DNA of 64,000 bases, taken from Streptococcus mitis 17/34. GTDB taxonomy: Bacteria; Bacillota; Bacilli; Lactobacillales; Streptococcaceae. Under the pieces are notes generated by a model. It was not told the DNA's origin. It saw nothing but the letters and a program-made list of their open reading frames with translations, and made no database searches. The stretch is from the NCBI GenBank assembly GCA_000430305.1, contig ASZZ01000002.1, forward strand, positions 62,001 through 126,000, given 5' to 3'. Below are positions 27,729 through 37,951 of this stretch, piece after piece; the stretch's first letter is position 1; each line of letters starts with the position of its first letter. The translations under genes were made by a program, and so were the position numbers.

Positions 27729-29020
27729 GTAAAGAAAATCCCTTAAGTCACCACGAGCAGTTACGCTATGACTATCTACTTAAGAATATTCACTATCTCA
27801 ATGAGCGAGAAAAAGAAGAGTTTGCTTACTTGCAAGATAAATTGAATGGGGAAAGTAGTGACGCCACCTCAGAAAGTCAAGAATTGACCGAGGATTATAG
27901 AAAGACACGTGCTAACACTTCGATCCCTTCTTATGATAGTCGTAGTCGCTCTGAGAGATACCAGAAAATCAATTCTCTTCCAATGAAAAAAACTAAAAAG
28001 TGTAAGCTACGGTGGGGGCGTATTTTCGCAGGCTTACTGGCTATCTTAGCTTGTGTAGCGCTTGGCATGATTTTTATGTTCCTAAAAGGCTATTCAAATG
28101 CTGATTCAACCAAAACTGCCAATGCTAAGGCCGCTCAAGTAGAAGTCTTTAATGGTCAGGATACCAGAGATGGTGTTAATATTTTGATCATGGGTACCGA
28201 TGGGCGAATCGGTCAAAATAGTGCTGAGACGCGTACTGACTCTATTATGGTATTAAATGTCGGAGGTTCAGATAAGAAAATCAAGCTAGTCAGTTTTATG
28301 CGCGATAATTTGGTCTATATAGACGGTTACAGTCAAGTGATTAACGGTAGGAAACAGACTGATAACAAGTTAAATGTAGCCTATGAACTAGGGGAACAAG
28401 AAGGACAAAAAGGGGCCGAAATGGTTCGTCAAGTCTTGAAAGATAATTTTGACTTGGACATTAAGTACTATGCCTTGGTTGATTTTCAAGCCTTTGCAAC
28501 AGCGATTGATACGCTGTTCCCAGATGGAGTGATGATTGATGCCAAATTCTCAACCTTGGAAGGTCAACCGTTAACTGAAGCTACGGTGGGAGATGACTTA
28601 CATGCTACGGAAACAGAGTCTCCGACCCAGACTATTAAAGTCGGGAAACAGCAGATGAATGGTTCGACCTTGCTTAATTATGCTCGTTTCCGTGATGATG
28701 ATGAAGGCGATTATGGTCGTACCAAGAGACAGCAGCAAGTGCTGACAGCAGTTCTTCAGCAAATCAAAGATCCAACCAAGCTCTTTACAGGCTCAGAGGC
28801 ACTTGGAAAGGTCTTCGGAATGACCTCAACGAATGTTCCTTATACCTTCTTGTTAACAAATGGCTTGTCTTTCCTGGACGGAGTTCAAAATGGTATTGAG
28901 AGATTAACAGTTCCAGAACTAGGTGATTGGGTCGATGCCTATGATGTCTACGGAGGCTTGGGGTTGCTGGTCGATCAAAATAAATATCAGAATAAATTGT
29001 CTCAGATGGGTTTGAGATAA
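27725..29020 (+). CDS. psr: LytR-CpsA-Psr (LCP) family cell-wall polymer ligase
   Basis: Membrane-anchored phosphotransferase that attaches wall teichoic acid or capsule from a lipid carrier to peptidoglycan. The 431 residues comprise a cytoplasmic N-terminal part (about 1-97), one membrane segment (about 99-119, GRIFAGLLAILACVALG) and the outer LCP domain with TRTDSIMVLNV, the Arg in FMRDNLVYI, NKLNVAYELG and NYARFRDDDEGDYGRTKRQQ. It starts inside the pheA stop. The position just before the lic3 teichoic-acid genes fits the Psr of pneumococcus and supports a role in wall-polymer attachment. Confidence 0.93.
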   Translation: MSKENPLSHHEQLRYDYLLKNIHYLNEREKEEFAYLQDKLNGESSDATSESQELTEDYRKTRANTSIPSYDSRSRSERYQKINSLPMKKTKKCKLRWGRIFAGLLAILACVALGMIFMFLKGYSNADSTKTANAKAAQVEVFNGQDTRDGVNILIMGTDGRIGQNSAETRTDSIMVLNVGGSDKKIKLVSFMRDNLVYIDGYSQVINGRKQTDNKLNVAYELGEQEGQKGAEMVRQVLKDNFDLDIKYYALVDFQAFATAIDTLFPDGVMIDAKFSTLEGQPLTEATVGDDLHATETESPTQTIKVGKQQMNGSTLLNYARFRDDDEGDYGRTKRQQQVLTAVLQQIKDPTKLFTGSEALGKVFGMTSTNVPYTFLLTNGLSFLDGVQNGIERLTVPELGDWVDAYDVYGGLGLLVDQNKYQNKLSQMGLR

Positions 29021-29033
29021 GATAAGACAGAAG

Positions 29034-29081
29034 AATCAAAGTTTGATAGCTATTTGGATAGTCGTCAGGCTTTGATTTTTT
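29034..29081 (+). terminator. Terminator after psr
   Basis: ATCAAAG and CTTTGAT, 28 bases apart with an irregular inner region, followed by TTTTT. A TATAAT box for licD3 lies just downstream (about 29118). Confidence 0.6.
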
Positions 29082-29145
29082 ACAGTCTGCAATAGATTTT
29101 CAGTCCTAATTTGTGGTATAATGAAACGATACGATAGAAAGAATA

Positions 29146-29991
29146 ATGAACAATATGACTGATTTAAAAGCAATTCAGGCTCGTAGTCTGGAGATGGCTG
29201 AATATTTTGTGGCTTTTTGTAAAGAACATGATTTGCTTTGCTATCTTTGTGGTGGAGGTGCTATTGGTGCCCTTCGAAACAAGGGTTTCATTCCTTGGGA
29301 CGATGACCTAGACTTTTTTATGCCCCGTAAGGACTATGAGAAATTAGCAGAATTATGGCCTCGTTATGCAGATGAGCGTTATTTCTTGTCAAAGAGTAAC
29401 GCGGATTTTGTCGACCGCAATCTTTTTATTACCATTCGTGACAAGGAAACGACCTGTATCAAACCTTATCAGCAGGATTTGGATTTGCCACATGGTTTGG
29501 CCTTGGATGTCTTGCCTTTGGATTATTATCCGAAAAATCCAGCTGAGCGGAAGAAACAGGTTCGTTGGGCACTGATTTATTCACTCTTTTGTGCCCAAAC
29601 TGTTCCAGAAAAGCATGGCGCTCTCATGAAATGGGGCAGCCGAATTTTACTGGGATTGACTCCAAAATCTCTCCGTTATCGCATTTGGAAAAAAGCTGAG
29701 AAAGAAATGACCAAATATGGTTTGGCTGAGAGCGATGGTATTACAGAATTATGCTCAGGTCCTGGCTACATGAGAAACAAGTACCCAATCGAATCTTTTG
29801 AAGACAATCTCTTTTTACCATTTGAAGAAACAGAGATGCCTATTCCAGTTGGCTATGATGCTTATCTCAGCACTGCTTTTGGGGATTATATGACTCCTCC
29901 GCCAGTAGATAAGCAGCTACCGCATCATGATGCTGTCATCGCTGATATGGATAAGTCTTATACAGAATACAAGGGAGAATATGGTGGCTAA
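29146..29991 (+). CDS. licD3: LicD-family phosphocholine transferase (LicD3)
   Basis: Member of the LicD/FKTN nucleotidyltransferase-fold family, whose LicD1 and LicD2 members put phosphocholine on pneumococcal teichoic acid. The 281 residues hold the family core GGGAIGALRNKGFIPWDDDL with the acidic metal-binding DDDLD, and RNLFITIRDKETTCI. The gene heads a cluster of two glycosyltransferases, polymerase and chain-length protein that matches the lic3 locus (spr1225-spr1221 by my memory of strain R6). The acceptor of LicD3 itself is not known to me. Start at ATG 29146 (MNNMTD); the second ATG three codons later is possible. It overlaps the next gene by 11 bases. Confidence 0.88.
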   Translation: MNNMTDLKAIQARSLEMAEYFVAFCKEHDLLCYLCGGGAIGALRNKGFIPWDDDLDFFMPRKDYEKLAELWPRYADERYFLSKSNADFVDRNLFITIRDKETTCIKPYQQDLDLPHGLALDVLPLDYYPKNPAERKKQVRWALIYSLFCAQTVPEKHGALMKWGSRILLGLTPKSLRYRIWKKAEKEMTKYGLAESDGITELCSGPGYMRNKYPIESFEDNLFLPFEETEMPIPVGYDAYLSTAFGDYMTPPPVDKQLPHHDAVIADMDKSYTEYKGEYGG

Positions 29992-31084
29992 GAAAAAAAT
30001 CTTATTTTTTATGTGGTCTTTTTCTCTCGGAGGTGGAGCAGAGAAGATTCTATCTACCATTGTTTCAAATCTGGATCCAGAAAAGTATGATATTGATATT
30101 CTTGAAATGGAACATTTTGACAAGGGATACGAATCTGTTCCTAAACATGTACGAATTTTAAAATCCTTTCAGGATTATCGCCAAGCCAGATGGTTACGAG
30201 CTCTTTTGTGGAGAATGAGAATTTATTTTCCAAGACTGACTCGGCGCTTGCTTGTGAAAGATGACTATGATGTTGAAGTTTCCTTTACCATTATGAATCC
30301 ACCACTGTTGTTCTCTAAAAGAAGAGAAGTCAAGAAGATATCTTGGATTCATGGAAGTATTGAAGAATTTCTTAAGGATAGCTCAAAAAGGGAATCACAT
30401 AGACGCCAGTTGGATGCTGCGGATACCATTGTAGGAATTTCAAAAAAGACCAGTAATTCTATCAAGGCAGTCTATCCAGATTATGCTTCCAAATTACAGA
30501 CGGTATACAATGGTTATGATTTTAAGACTATTCTAGAAAAATCTCAAGAGAAGATCGATATCGAGATTGAGCATCAAAGTATCTGTACCATTGGACGGAT
30601 TGAGGAAAATAAGGGTTCTGACCGTGTAGTGGAAGTGATACGACTATTGCACCAAGAAGGAAAAAACTACCACCTTTACTTTATAGGTGCTGGTAACATG
30701 GAAGAGGAACTGAAAAAACGGGTCAAAGAGTATGAACTTGAGGACTATGTTCATTTCCTTGGTTATCAAAAAAATCCTTATCAGTATTTATCTCAGACGA
30801 AAGTTCTCTTGTCTATGTCTAAACAAGAAGGGTTTCCTGGAGTGTATGTGGAAGCCTTGAGTCTGGGACTTCCTTTTGTCTCTACGGATGTTGGAGGTGC
30901 TGAGGAATTATCCCAAGAAGGTCGATTTGGACAAATCATTGAGAGCAATCAAGAGGCAGCTCAGGCAATTACGAATTATATGACTTCTGCCTCAAACTTC
31001 GATGTCAATGAGGCTAGCCAATTTATTCAACAATTTACAATTGCCAAACAAATCGAACAAGTAGAAAAACTATTAGAGGAGTAG
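29981..31084 (+). CDS. GT4-type glycosyltransferase, teichoic-acid repeat unit
   Basis: A 367-residue cytoplasmic GT-B glycosyltransferase. The N-terminal part has SLGGGAEKIL (acceptor side), and the C-terminal GT4 signature region runs TIGRIEENKGSDRVVEVI, GYQKNPYQYLSQ and SKQEGFPGVYVEALSLGLP with the donor-binding Glu pair E-X7-E. The ATG at 29981 has AAGGGAG before it and lies inside the end of licD3. Its place in the lic3 cluster indicates addition of a sugar (in pneumococcus GalNAc has been proposed) to the lipid-linked teichoic-acid unit; the donor is inferred. Confidence 0.88.
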   Translation: MVAKKKILFFMWSFSLGGGAEKILSTIVSNLDPEKYDIDILEMEHFDKGYESVPKHVRILKSFQDYRQARWLRALLWRMRIYFPRLTRRLLVKDDYDVEVSFTIMNPPLLFSKRREVKKISWIHGSIEEFLKDSSKRESHRRQLDAADTIVGISKKTSNSIKAVYPDYASKLQTVYNGYDFKTILEKSQEKIDIEIEHQSICTIGRIEENKGSDRVVEVIRLLHQEGKNYHLYFIGAGNMEEELKKRVKEYELEDYVHFLGYQKNPYQYLSQTKVLLSMSKQEGFPGVYVEALSLGLPFVSTDVGGAEELSQEGRFGQIIESNQEAAQAITNYMTSASNFDVNEASQFIQQFTIAKQIEQVEKLLEE

Positions 31085-31085
31085 C

Positions 31086-32071
31086 ATGGAAACTGCATTA
31101 ATTAGTGTGATTGTGCCAGTCTATAATGTGGAACAGTACCTAGAAAAATCGATAGCTTCCATTCAGAAGCAGACCTATCAAAATCTGGAAATCATTCTTG
31201 TTGATGATGGAGCAACGGATGAGAGTGGTCGCTTGTGTGATTCAATCGCTGAACTAGATGATAGAGTGTCAGTGCTTCATAAAAAGAATGAAGGCTTGTC
31301 ACAAGCGCGAAATGATGGAATGAAGCAGGCTCATGGGGATTATCTGATTTTTATTGACTCAGATGATTATATCCATCCAGAAATGATTCAGAGTTTATAT
31401 GAGCAATTAATTCAAGAAGATGCGGATGTTTCGAGCTGTGGTGTCATGAATGTCTATGCAAATGATGAAAGCCCACAGTCAGCTAATCAGGATGATTATT
31501 TTGTCTGTGATTCTCAAACATTTCTAAAGGAATACCTCATAGGTGAAAAAATACCTGGGACGATTTGCAATAAGCTAATCAAGAGAGAAATCGTGACTGC
31601 CCTATCCTTTCCTAAGGGATTGATTTACGAAGATGCTTATTATCATTTTGATTTGATCAAGTTGGCCAAGAAATATGTGGTTAATACCAAACCCTATTAT
31701 TACTATTTCCATAGAGGGGATAGCATTACGACCAAACCGTATGCAGAGAAGGATTTAGCCTATATTGATATCTACCAAAAGTTTTACAATGAAGTTGTGA
31801 AAAACTATCCTGACTTGAAAGAGGTTGCTTTTTTCAGATTGGCCTATGCTACTTCTTTATTCTGGATAAGATGTTACTAGATGATCAGTATAAACAATTT
31901 GAAGCCTATTCTCAGATTCATCGTTTTTTAAAAGGCCATGCCTTTGCTATTGCTAGGAATCCAATTTTCCGTAAGGGAAGAAGAATTAGCGCTTTGGCTC
32001 TATTCATAAATATTTCCTTATACCGATTCTTATTACTGAAAAATATTGAAAAATCTAAAAAATTACATTAG
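31086..32071 (+). pseudogene. GT2-type glycosyltransferase, teichoic-acid repeat unit, frameshifted near the end
   Basis: GT-A glycosyltransferase with SVIVPVYNVEQYLEKSI, the donor-binding ILVDDGATDESG and the DXD-type IDSDDYIHPEM, and 264 residues before a stop at 31880. The remaining sequence (DKMLLDDQYKQFEAYSQ to IEKSKKLH) lies in another frame to 32071. One extra T in the TT at 31860-31861 restores a 328-residue protein. The catalytic domain is intact; the lost tail of about 70 residues includes a hydrophobic stretch (ISALALFINISLYRFLLL) that could bind membrane. The gene belongs to a pathway that is essential in pneumococcus, so a true null seems unlikely: either the short form works or the base was missed in sequencing. 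Confidence 0.85.
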
Positions 32072-32086
32072 AACGGGGGTGAGCAA

Positions 32087-33556
32087 GTGATTGATGGAAA
32101 ACGATTATTATTTACTTTGACCATAGTCAGCTATGCCTTGACGCTAGTAAGTGGAATTGTGTATCTGTTTAATAATAATAATGTTAGCTTGCTTTCTACT
32201 TTATTGTTCTTACTGGTTAGTAGCTTAATTGCCTGCTGGAATGATATCAAGTATTACTTAATTCATTTTATTTTCTATTTAACCATTTTTGTCTTCCTAG
32301 TATCAAGACCAACCATTGATTATTTTAGGGATGGCGCTCTGGATACCTATCATCCGATAGCCTATCGCTTTGCCTTTATAGTCGTTATGGTTTCGATTCT
32401 GGGCTTGACCACAGGAGGCGTACTGGCTCGTTACTTCATAGCTAGGAAGAACATAAAAGTACCAAATATAGGAAGTTCTCTAAAAGATGTTTACATCAAG
32501 CGGTTGCGCTTTGTATCGCTAGGAGTTTTTCTTCTAACCTATCCTTTCTATTTCATTCGCTTATTTGAACGACTCCTGTATCGCTTGCAGACTTCCTACT
32601 ATGCCTACTATGCAAACTTTGAAAGTAAACTGCCCTATTTTACCTACATTTTATCTACCTTTACGGTCTATGCAATGTGTATGTATCTGGCAACTAAACC
32701 AAAGAAATGGCAGGCGACAGCAGTGTTGGTATCCTTCATTGCAGCCAATACAATTCATTTGGCAATCGGTACACGAAATCCCTTTATTTTAAGTATTTTA
32801 TTTGCTTTTGTTTATTACTTTATGCGGGAGCAAACTGAAAAAGGAAAATGGATTGGGTTTAAAGAAAAGTTAGCGATTTTTGTAGGTTCTCCTATTCTCA
32901 TGTTAGCAATGGGAGTGCTCAATTATGTACGGGATAATGTTCAGGTTTCCCATACAGGTTTCTGGGATATCTTACTTGACTTTATCTATAAACAAGGGAC
33001 TAGTTTTGGTGTTCTAGCTCGAGGTTTTCTATTTAACAGTAGCCTCCCTTACCGAGATTTCCGTAATTTTACTTTTGGCCCTGTTCTTGATTATTTTGCA
33101 AGGGGAAGTTTGGGGGCCATTTTCGGAGGAAAAGCCTTTGAACATACAACCAATAGTGTGGAACTAGCTATTGATAGTAATAGTTATGCCCATAATTTGT
33201 CCTATCTTGTTTTGAATAAGGAATACTTGAAAGGACATGGTATCGGAAGTAGCTATATCATGGAGTTGTATACAGACTATGGTATGATAGGAGTCTTTCT
33301 ACTTAGTCTCTTACTTGGCATGCTATTTATAGCCATGTTGCAAGTAGCCTATCGCTCTAGAACAATCCTATTTGCCTTGTCCTTACTCATCTTGAATAAT
33401 CTATTCTTTATGCCAAGAAGTAGCTTTTCAGAAAGTTTCTTCAATCTATTTACAATGCAATTCTGGGGAATTGTTCTTGTCATTATATTCGTAGCAAAAA
33501 TGCTTACAAAAGAGAACCAGTATCTACTAAACAAAGGAGAAAAAAATCATGTTTGA
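32087..33556 (+). CDS. tarP: Teichoic-acid repeat-unit polymerase TarP
   Basis: Polytopic membrane protein of 489 residues with about 11-12 hydrophobic segments and large outer loops, as in Wzy-type polymerases. The position between the glycosyltransferases and the chain-length-like protein matches TarP of pneumococcus, which is proposed to polymerise lipid-linked teichoic-acid units at the outer membrane face. GTG start at 32087 after GGGGGTGAG. The fairly conserved Arg/His-rich loop segments (GTRNPF, SRPTID, NSYAHNLSYL) may belong to the active site. Its last 8 bases overlap tarQ. Confidence 0.85.
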   Translation: MIDGKRLLFTLTIVSYALTLVSGIVYLFNNNNVSLLSTLLFLLVSSLIACWNDIKYYLIHFIFYLTIFVFLVSRPTIDYFRDGALDTYHPIAYRFAFIVVMVSILGLTTGGVLARYFIARKNIKVPNIGSSLKDVYIKRLRFVSLGVFLLTYPFYFIRLFERLLYRLQTSYYAYYANFESKLPYFTYILSTFTVYAMCMYLATKPKKWQATAVLVSFIAANTIHLAIGTRNPFILSILFAFVYYFMREQTEKGKWIGFKEKLAIFVGSPILMLAMGVLNYVRDNVQVSHTGFWDILLDFIYKQGTSFGVLARGFLFNSSLPYRDFRNFTFGPVLDYFARGSLGAIFGGKAFEHTTNSVELAIDSNSYAHNLSYLVLNKEYLKGHGIGSSYIMELYTDYGMIGVFLLSLLLGMLFIAMLQVAYRSRTILFALSLLILNNLFFMPRSSFSESFFNLFTMQFWGIVLVIIFVAKMLTKENQYLLNKGEKNHV

Positions 33557-34583
33557 ACATTATTCAGTAGCTGATTTGTTTGCAAATCTTTATAAAAAAC
33601 GAAAAGCAAATATCCTAGCTCTCATCGCTTTATTTGCTCTCATTGCTGTACCATTTACAATTAAAGCAGTTAAGAATAAAAATACTGTCAAAGACACAAC
33701 AAGTTATTCAACTTATATCAGCTATAAAATCACCCCTCCAGAAGATTCAGCTAAAACGATTTTGAATCATCAAATTGGTGGTTATAGTGATTTCTACGGA
33801 AAATTGATTGATGGGAATTTGAATGGAGCTTATCTTTTCAATGATGTAGAGCCGAGTGAGTTGAAAAAAATTGCCAGTGAATTGGATACGACAGAGACAA
33901 CCTTGAAAAATTCTACAAGTGACTATTGGTGGAAAAAACTGACCGTCTACTATATGATTGACGATGCAGGGGTTGGTGTGAAAATTTTGACACCAAGTAA
34001 AGATGCTAATGACTTGTTGGAGCGAAAAATTGATGGATTGATTGAGAAGTTTAAACACACTTATGCAAATGTGAAAATTGAAAAACTGGAAACCATCAAC
34101 TCTAAAGAATTGAACGCAAACGGTGAGACAGCGCTTGGATTAAATGTGAAAAATCTGATTCTTCGTTTAGCTGTTATTGGAGTGATTTGTGTGATTTTGG
34201 TTGTAATGGGAAATGTGTTGATTTATCTCTTTAATCCAACAATCAATAGAGCAGGTGATTTTTCTCAATATCAAATTGATTTTGTAACAGAGATTACAAC
34301 AATTGCTAACCTAGCAGATGTCTTGTCATACAAAAATGCTGGACAAGAGTTAACAATCGTTAGCTCAAACAAAGCTATACTAGATAAATTGAAACAAAAT
34401 CAAGAGGCTCTAAAAGGAATGCATTTTGTGGATTTACAAGATGTACCATCTCTTTTGGAAAGAGATACAGTCCTTCTTGTTGAAGAGTATGGAGTGACTC
34501 GCTATAAGAAATTTGAACAAAGTCTTCAAATTCTTAGAAACTTGAATCGTTCTATCCTCGGTGTAGCAACCTTTAAATTATAA
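33549..34583 (+). CDS. tarQ: Teichoic-acid polymerisation partner TarQ (Wzz-like)
   Basis: A 344-residue protein with two membrane segments (about 22-40, ILALIALFALIAVPF, and about 200-223, LILRLAVIGVICVILVVMG) that enclose an outer domain of about 160 residues, followed by a cytoplasmic C-terminal domain. This is the layout of polysaccharide co-polymerases that set chain length, without a tyrosine-kinase part. Overlap with tarP supports a joint complex. The cytoplasmic tail (DFVTEITTIANLADVLSYKN...) looks like a degenerate Rossmann/kinase-like fold without a P-loop. TarQ is named from synteny and published pneumococcal work that I recall. Confidence 0.8.
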   Translation: MFEHYSVADLFANLYKKRKANILALIALFALIAVPFTIKAVKNKNTVKDTTSYSTYISYKITPPEDSAKTILNHQIGGYSDFYGKLIDGNLNGAYLFNDVEPSELKKIASELDTTETTLKNSTSDYWWKKLTVYYMIDDAGVGVKILTPSKDANDLLERKIDGLIEKFKHTYANVKIEKLETINSKELNANGETALGLNVKNLILRLAVIGVICVILVVMGNVLIYLFNPTINRAGDFSQYQIDFVTEITTIANLADVLSYKNAGQELTIVSSNKAILDKLKQNQEALKGMHFVDLQDVPSLLERDTVLLVEEYGVTRYKKFEQSLQILRNLNRSILGVATFKL

Positions 34584-34599
34584 GCATTCTGATGTATCA

Positions 34600-34641
34600 G
34601 GTCTTCAAAGTCGGACAAGAGCCGATTTTGAAGGCTTTTTC
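34600..34641 (+). terminator. Terminator after tarQ
   Basis: CTTCAAAGTCGG and CCGATTTTGAAG pair with a short loop, followed by GCTTTTT. It closes the lic3 cluster. Confidence 0.85.
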
Positions 34642-34665
34642 TATTTGTCTGCAGAAATTTTCTGT

Positions 34666-34780
34666 TATACTCAATGAAAATCAAAAAGCAAACTAGGAAG
34701 CTAGCCACAGGCTGCTCAAAACATTGTTTTGAGGTTGCAGATAGAGCTGACGTGGTTTGAAGAGATTTTCGAAGAGTATT
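34666..34780 (-). repeat. BOX element, shortened
   Basis: Reads TATACTCAATGAAAATC (boxC end), AACTAGGAAGCTAGCC, CTCAAAACATTGTTTTGAGG (boxB) and AGAGATTTTCGAAGAGTA (boxA end) on the plus strand, so it is inverted relative to the BOX at 2634. At about 115 bp it lacks part of boxA. Between this and mecA (34781-34897) I see only a TATAAT-type box (34861-34866). Confidence 0.88.
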
Positions 34781-34897
34781 AGAGTCTTCTACAGAAATAA
34801 CCCTAGGAAAAATCGAGCCTGATAGAGGAGCCTTCTTTTGATAAAATCGTAAAAATCTAGTATAATAGATAGAACTGAAAGTATGAGGTTACTAGCA

Positions 34898-35635
34898 ATG
34901 AAAATGAAACAAATTAGTGATACTACTTTAAAAATCACGATGTCTTTAGAAGATTTGATGGATCGAGGCATGGAGATTGCTGACTTTCTTGTTCCTCAAG
35001 AAAAAACAGAAGAGTTCTTTTATGCCATCTTGGATGAGTTAGAGATGCCTGAGAGCTTTCTAGATACAGGCATGTTGAGCTTCCGTGTGACTCCAAAACC
35101 TGATAAGGTGGACGTCTTTGTGACCAAGTCAAAGATTGACCAAAATCTAGATTTTGAAGACTTATCGGATTTGCCAGATATGGAAGAATTGGCTCAAATG
35201 TCGCCAGATGAATTTATCAAAACCTTAGAAAAAAGCATCTCAGACAAAACCAAGGATGATATCGAAGCCATCCAATCTCTAGAGCAAGTTGAAGCTAAGG
35301 AAGAAGAGCAGGAGCAGGCTGAACAAGAAGTTGAAGGAAAGAAAGAGCCTTACATCTACTACATCCTTTCTTTTGCTAAGTTGGCTGATTTAGTGGCTTT
35401 TGCCAAGACAGTGACTTTTGAGATGGAAACTTCTGAACTCTACAAAATGAACGAGCGCTATTATTTGACCATTTTAGTGGATATTGAAAATCATCCAAGT
35501 CCATATCCAGCTTGGCTTTTGGCTCGTATGCGCGAGTTTGCGGACGATAGTGACATCAGTCGCTCTGTTTTGCAAGAGTATGGCCAAGTCTTGATGAATC
35601 ACGATGCAGTGCTTAATCTGCAAAAGATTGGATAA
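34898..35635 (+). CDS. mecA: Adaptor protein MecA
   Basis: Adaptor that presents substrates to ClpC-ClpP; in streptococci MecA targets competence sigma factor ComX (SigX). The 245 residues have the N-terminal domain MKMKQISDTTLKITMSLEDL, an acidic Glu-rich linker (EAKEEEQEQAEQEVEG at about 140-155) and the C-terminal ClpC-binding domain (IYYILSFAKLADLVAFAKTV). ATG 34898 is chosen over 34883 by comparison with the family start MKMKQ. It stands alone between a BOX element and a terminator; its partner ClpP is encoded at 0.4 kb. Confidence 0.93.
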   Translation: MKMKQISDTTLKITMSLEDLMDRGMEIADFLVPQEKTEEFFYAILDELEMPESFLDTGMLSFRVTPKPDKVDVFVTKSKIDQNLDFEDLSDLPDMEELAQMSPDEFIKTLEKSISDKTKDDIEAIQSLEQVEAKEEEQEQAEQEVEGKKEPYIYYILSFAKLADLVAFAKTVTFEMETSELYKMNERYYLTILVDIENHPSPYPAWLLARMREFADDSDISRSVLQEYGQVLMNHDAVLNLQKIG

Positions 35636-35671
35636 TCATTTCTGGAAAGCTATTTCTAGATTTTAAGGAGA

Positions 35672-35696
35672 GCGAATCGTCTGATTCGTTTTTTCT
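35672..35696 (+). terminator. Terminator after mecA
   Basis: CGAATC, loop GTCT, GATTCG, then TTTTTT. Confidence 0.85.
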
Positions 35697-35786
35697 TTTC
35701 TAGATTGAAATAGTGATTTACTATAATAGGAATTTTCACAAAATTCTGTTATAATAGCTATATTAGAAAATTTCGAGGAGACAAAC

Positions 35787-37073
35787 ATGACAGTTAAAAT
35801 TGCTTTACTAGGATTTGGTACCGTTGCAAGTGGCGTGCCTTTCCTCCTAAAGGAAAATGGAGAAAAAATCAATCAATCAGCACATTCAGAGATTGAAGTT
35901 GCTAAGGTATTGGTCAAAGATGAAGATGAAAAGAATCGCTTACTTGCAGCAGGGAATGACTTTAACTTTGTAACCAATGTGGATGATATTTTAGCAGACC
36001 AAGACATTACGATCGTAGTGGAATTGATGGGGCGTATCGAGCCTGCTAAAACCTTTATCACTCGTGCCTTGGAAGCTGGGAAACACGTTGTTACTGCCAA
36101 CAAGGACCTTTTGGCTGTCCATGGTGCAGAATTGCTAGAAATTGCTAAAGCCAACAAGGTAGCACTTTACTACGAAGCAGCAGTAGCTGGTGGGATTCCA
36201 ATTCTTCGTACTCTAGCAAATTCATTAGCTTCTGATAAAATCACTCGCGTGCTTGGAGTAGTCAACGGAACTTCTAACTTCATGATGACCAAAATGGTGG
36301 AAGAAGGCTGGTCTTACGATGATGCTCTGGCGGAAGCACAAAGACTTGGATTTGCAGAAAGCGACCCTACAAATGATGTAGATGGGATTGATGCAGCCTA
36401 CAAGATGGTGATTTTGAGCCAATTTGCCTTTGGCATGAAGGTTGCCTTCGACGATGTAGCCCACAAGGGAATTCGCAACATCACACCAGAAGACGTAGCT
36501 GTAGCTCAAGAACTTGGTTATGTAGTGAAATTGGTTGGTTCTATTGAGGAAACTCCTTCAGGTATTGCTGCAGAAGTGACTCCAACCTTCCTTCCTAAAG
36601 CGCACCCACTTGCTAGTGTGAATGGGGTGATGAACGCTGTCTTTGTGGAATCTATCGGTATCGGTGAGTCTATGTACTACGGACCAGGTGCGGGTCAAAA
36701 ACCAACAGCAACAAGTGTTGTGGCGGATATTGTCCGTATCGTTCGTCGTTTGAATGATGGAACGATTGGTAAAGACTTCAACGAATACAGCCGTGAATTG
36801 GTCTTGGCAAATCCAGAAGATGTCAAAGCAAACTACTATTTCTCAATCTTGGCTCCAGACTCAAAAGGTCAGGTCTTGAAATTGGCTGAAATCTTCAACG
36901 CTCAAGATATTTCCTTCAAGCAAATCCTCCAAGATGGTAAAGAAGGTGATAAGGCACGTGTCGTTATCATCACACATAAGATTAATAAAGCCCAGCTTGA
37001 AAATGTTTCAGCTGAATTGAAGAAGGTTTCAGAATTCGACCTCTTGAATACCTTCAAGGTGCTAGGAGAATAA
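35787..37073 (+). CDS. hom: Homoserine dehydrogenase
   Basis: Reduces aspartate semialdehyde to homoserine, the branch to threonine and methionine. Its 428 residues contain the dinucleotide loop [24 protein letters not shown], the catalytic-Lys region [27 protein letters not shown] and a C-terminal ACT domain (about 350-428, [20 protein letters not shown]) for feedback inhibition. The start ATG follows CGAGGAG, with a GTTATAATAG -10 region at 35750. It is followed directly by thrB. Confidence 0.97.
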   Translation: MTVKIALLGFGTVASGVPFLLKENGEKINQSAHSEIEVAKVLVKDEDEKNRLLAAGNDFNFVTNVDDILADQDITIVVELMGRIEPAKTFITRALEAGKHVVTANKDLLAVHGAELLEIAKANKVALYYEAAVAGGIPILRTLANSLASDKITRVLGVVNGTSNFMMTKMVEEGWSYDDALAEAQRLGFAESDPTNDVDGIDAAYKMVILSQFAFGMKVAFDDVAHKGIRNITPEDVAVAQELGYVVKLVGSIEETPSGIAAEVTPTFLPKAHPLASVNGVMNAVFVESIGIGESMYYGPGAGQKPTATSVVADIVRIVRRLNDGTIGKDFNEYSRELVLANPEDVKANYYFSILAPDSKGQVLKLAEIFNAQDISFKQILQDGKEGDKARVVIITHKINKAQLENVSAELKKVSEFDLLNTFKVLGE

Positions 37074-37074
37074 G

Positions 37075-37944
37075 ATGAAGATTATCGTACCTGCAACCAG
37101 TGCCAATATCGGGCCAGGTTTTGACTCGGTCGGTGTAGCTGTAACCAAGTATCTTCAAATCGAGGTCTGCGAAGAACGAGATGAGTGGTTGATTGAACAC
37201 CAGATTGGTAAATGGATTCCACATGACGAGCGTAATCTCTTGCTCAAAATTGCCCTGCAGATTGTACCAGATTTGAAACCTAGACGCTTGAAAATGACCA
37301 GTGATGTTCCCTTGGCGCGTGGTTTGGGTTCTTCTAGCTCTGTTATTGTAGCTGGGATTGAACTAGCCAACCAATTGGGCCAGCTCAACTTGTCTGACCA
37401 TGAAAAATTGCAGTTGGCAACCAAGATTGAAGGGCATCCTGACAATGTGGCTCCAGCCATTTATGGAAATCTCGTTATTGCAAGTTCCGTTGAAGGGCAA
37501 GTCTCTGCGATTGTGGCAGACTTCCCAGAATGTGATTTTCTAGCTTACATTCCTAACTATGAATTACGCACTCGCGATAGCCGCGGTGTCTTGCCTAAAA
37601 AATTGTCCTACAAAGAAGCTGTTGCTGCCAGTTCTATTGCCAATGTGGCGGTTGCTGCTTTGTTAGCAGGAGACATGGTGACAGCTGGGCAAGCAATCGA
37701 GGGAGACCTCTTTCACGAGCGCTATCGTCAGGACTTGGTGAGAGAATTTGCGACGATTAAGCAAGTAGCCAAAGAAAATGGTGCCTATGCAACCTACCTT
37801 TCTGGTGCCGGACCAACAGTGATGGTCTTGGCTTCTCATGATAAGATGCCGGCGATTAAGGCAGAATTGGAAAAGCAACCCTTCAAAGGCAAACTGCATG
37901 ATTTGAAAGTTGATACCCAAGGTGTCCGTGTCGAAGCAAAATAA
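37075..37944 (+). CDS. thrB: Homoserine kinase
   Basis: GHMP-family kinase that phosphorylates homoserine on the way to threonine. The 289 residues have [15 protein letters not shown] at the N terminus, the phosphate-binding loop [16 protein letters not shown] (about 80-95) and the C-terminal [12 protein letters not shown]. It begins one base after the hom stop, so the two are one operon. No thrC is nearby. Confidence 0.97.
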   Translation: MKIIVPATSANIGPGFDSVGVAVTKYLQIEVCEERDEWLIEHQIGKWIPHDERNLLLKIALQIVPDLKPRRLKMTSDVPLARGLGSSSSVIVAGIELANQLGQLNLSDHEKLQLATKIEGHPDNVAPAIYGNLVIASSVEGQVSAIVADFPECDFLAYIPNYELRTRDSRGVLPKKLSYKEAVAASSIANVAVAALLAGDMVTAGQAIEGDLFHERYRQDLVREFATIKQVAKENGAYATYLSGAGPTVMVLASHDKMPAIKAELEKQPFKGKLHDLKVDTQGVRVEAK

Positions 37945-37951
37945 AGAATAG

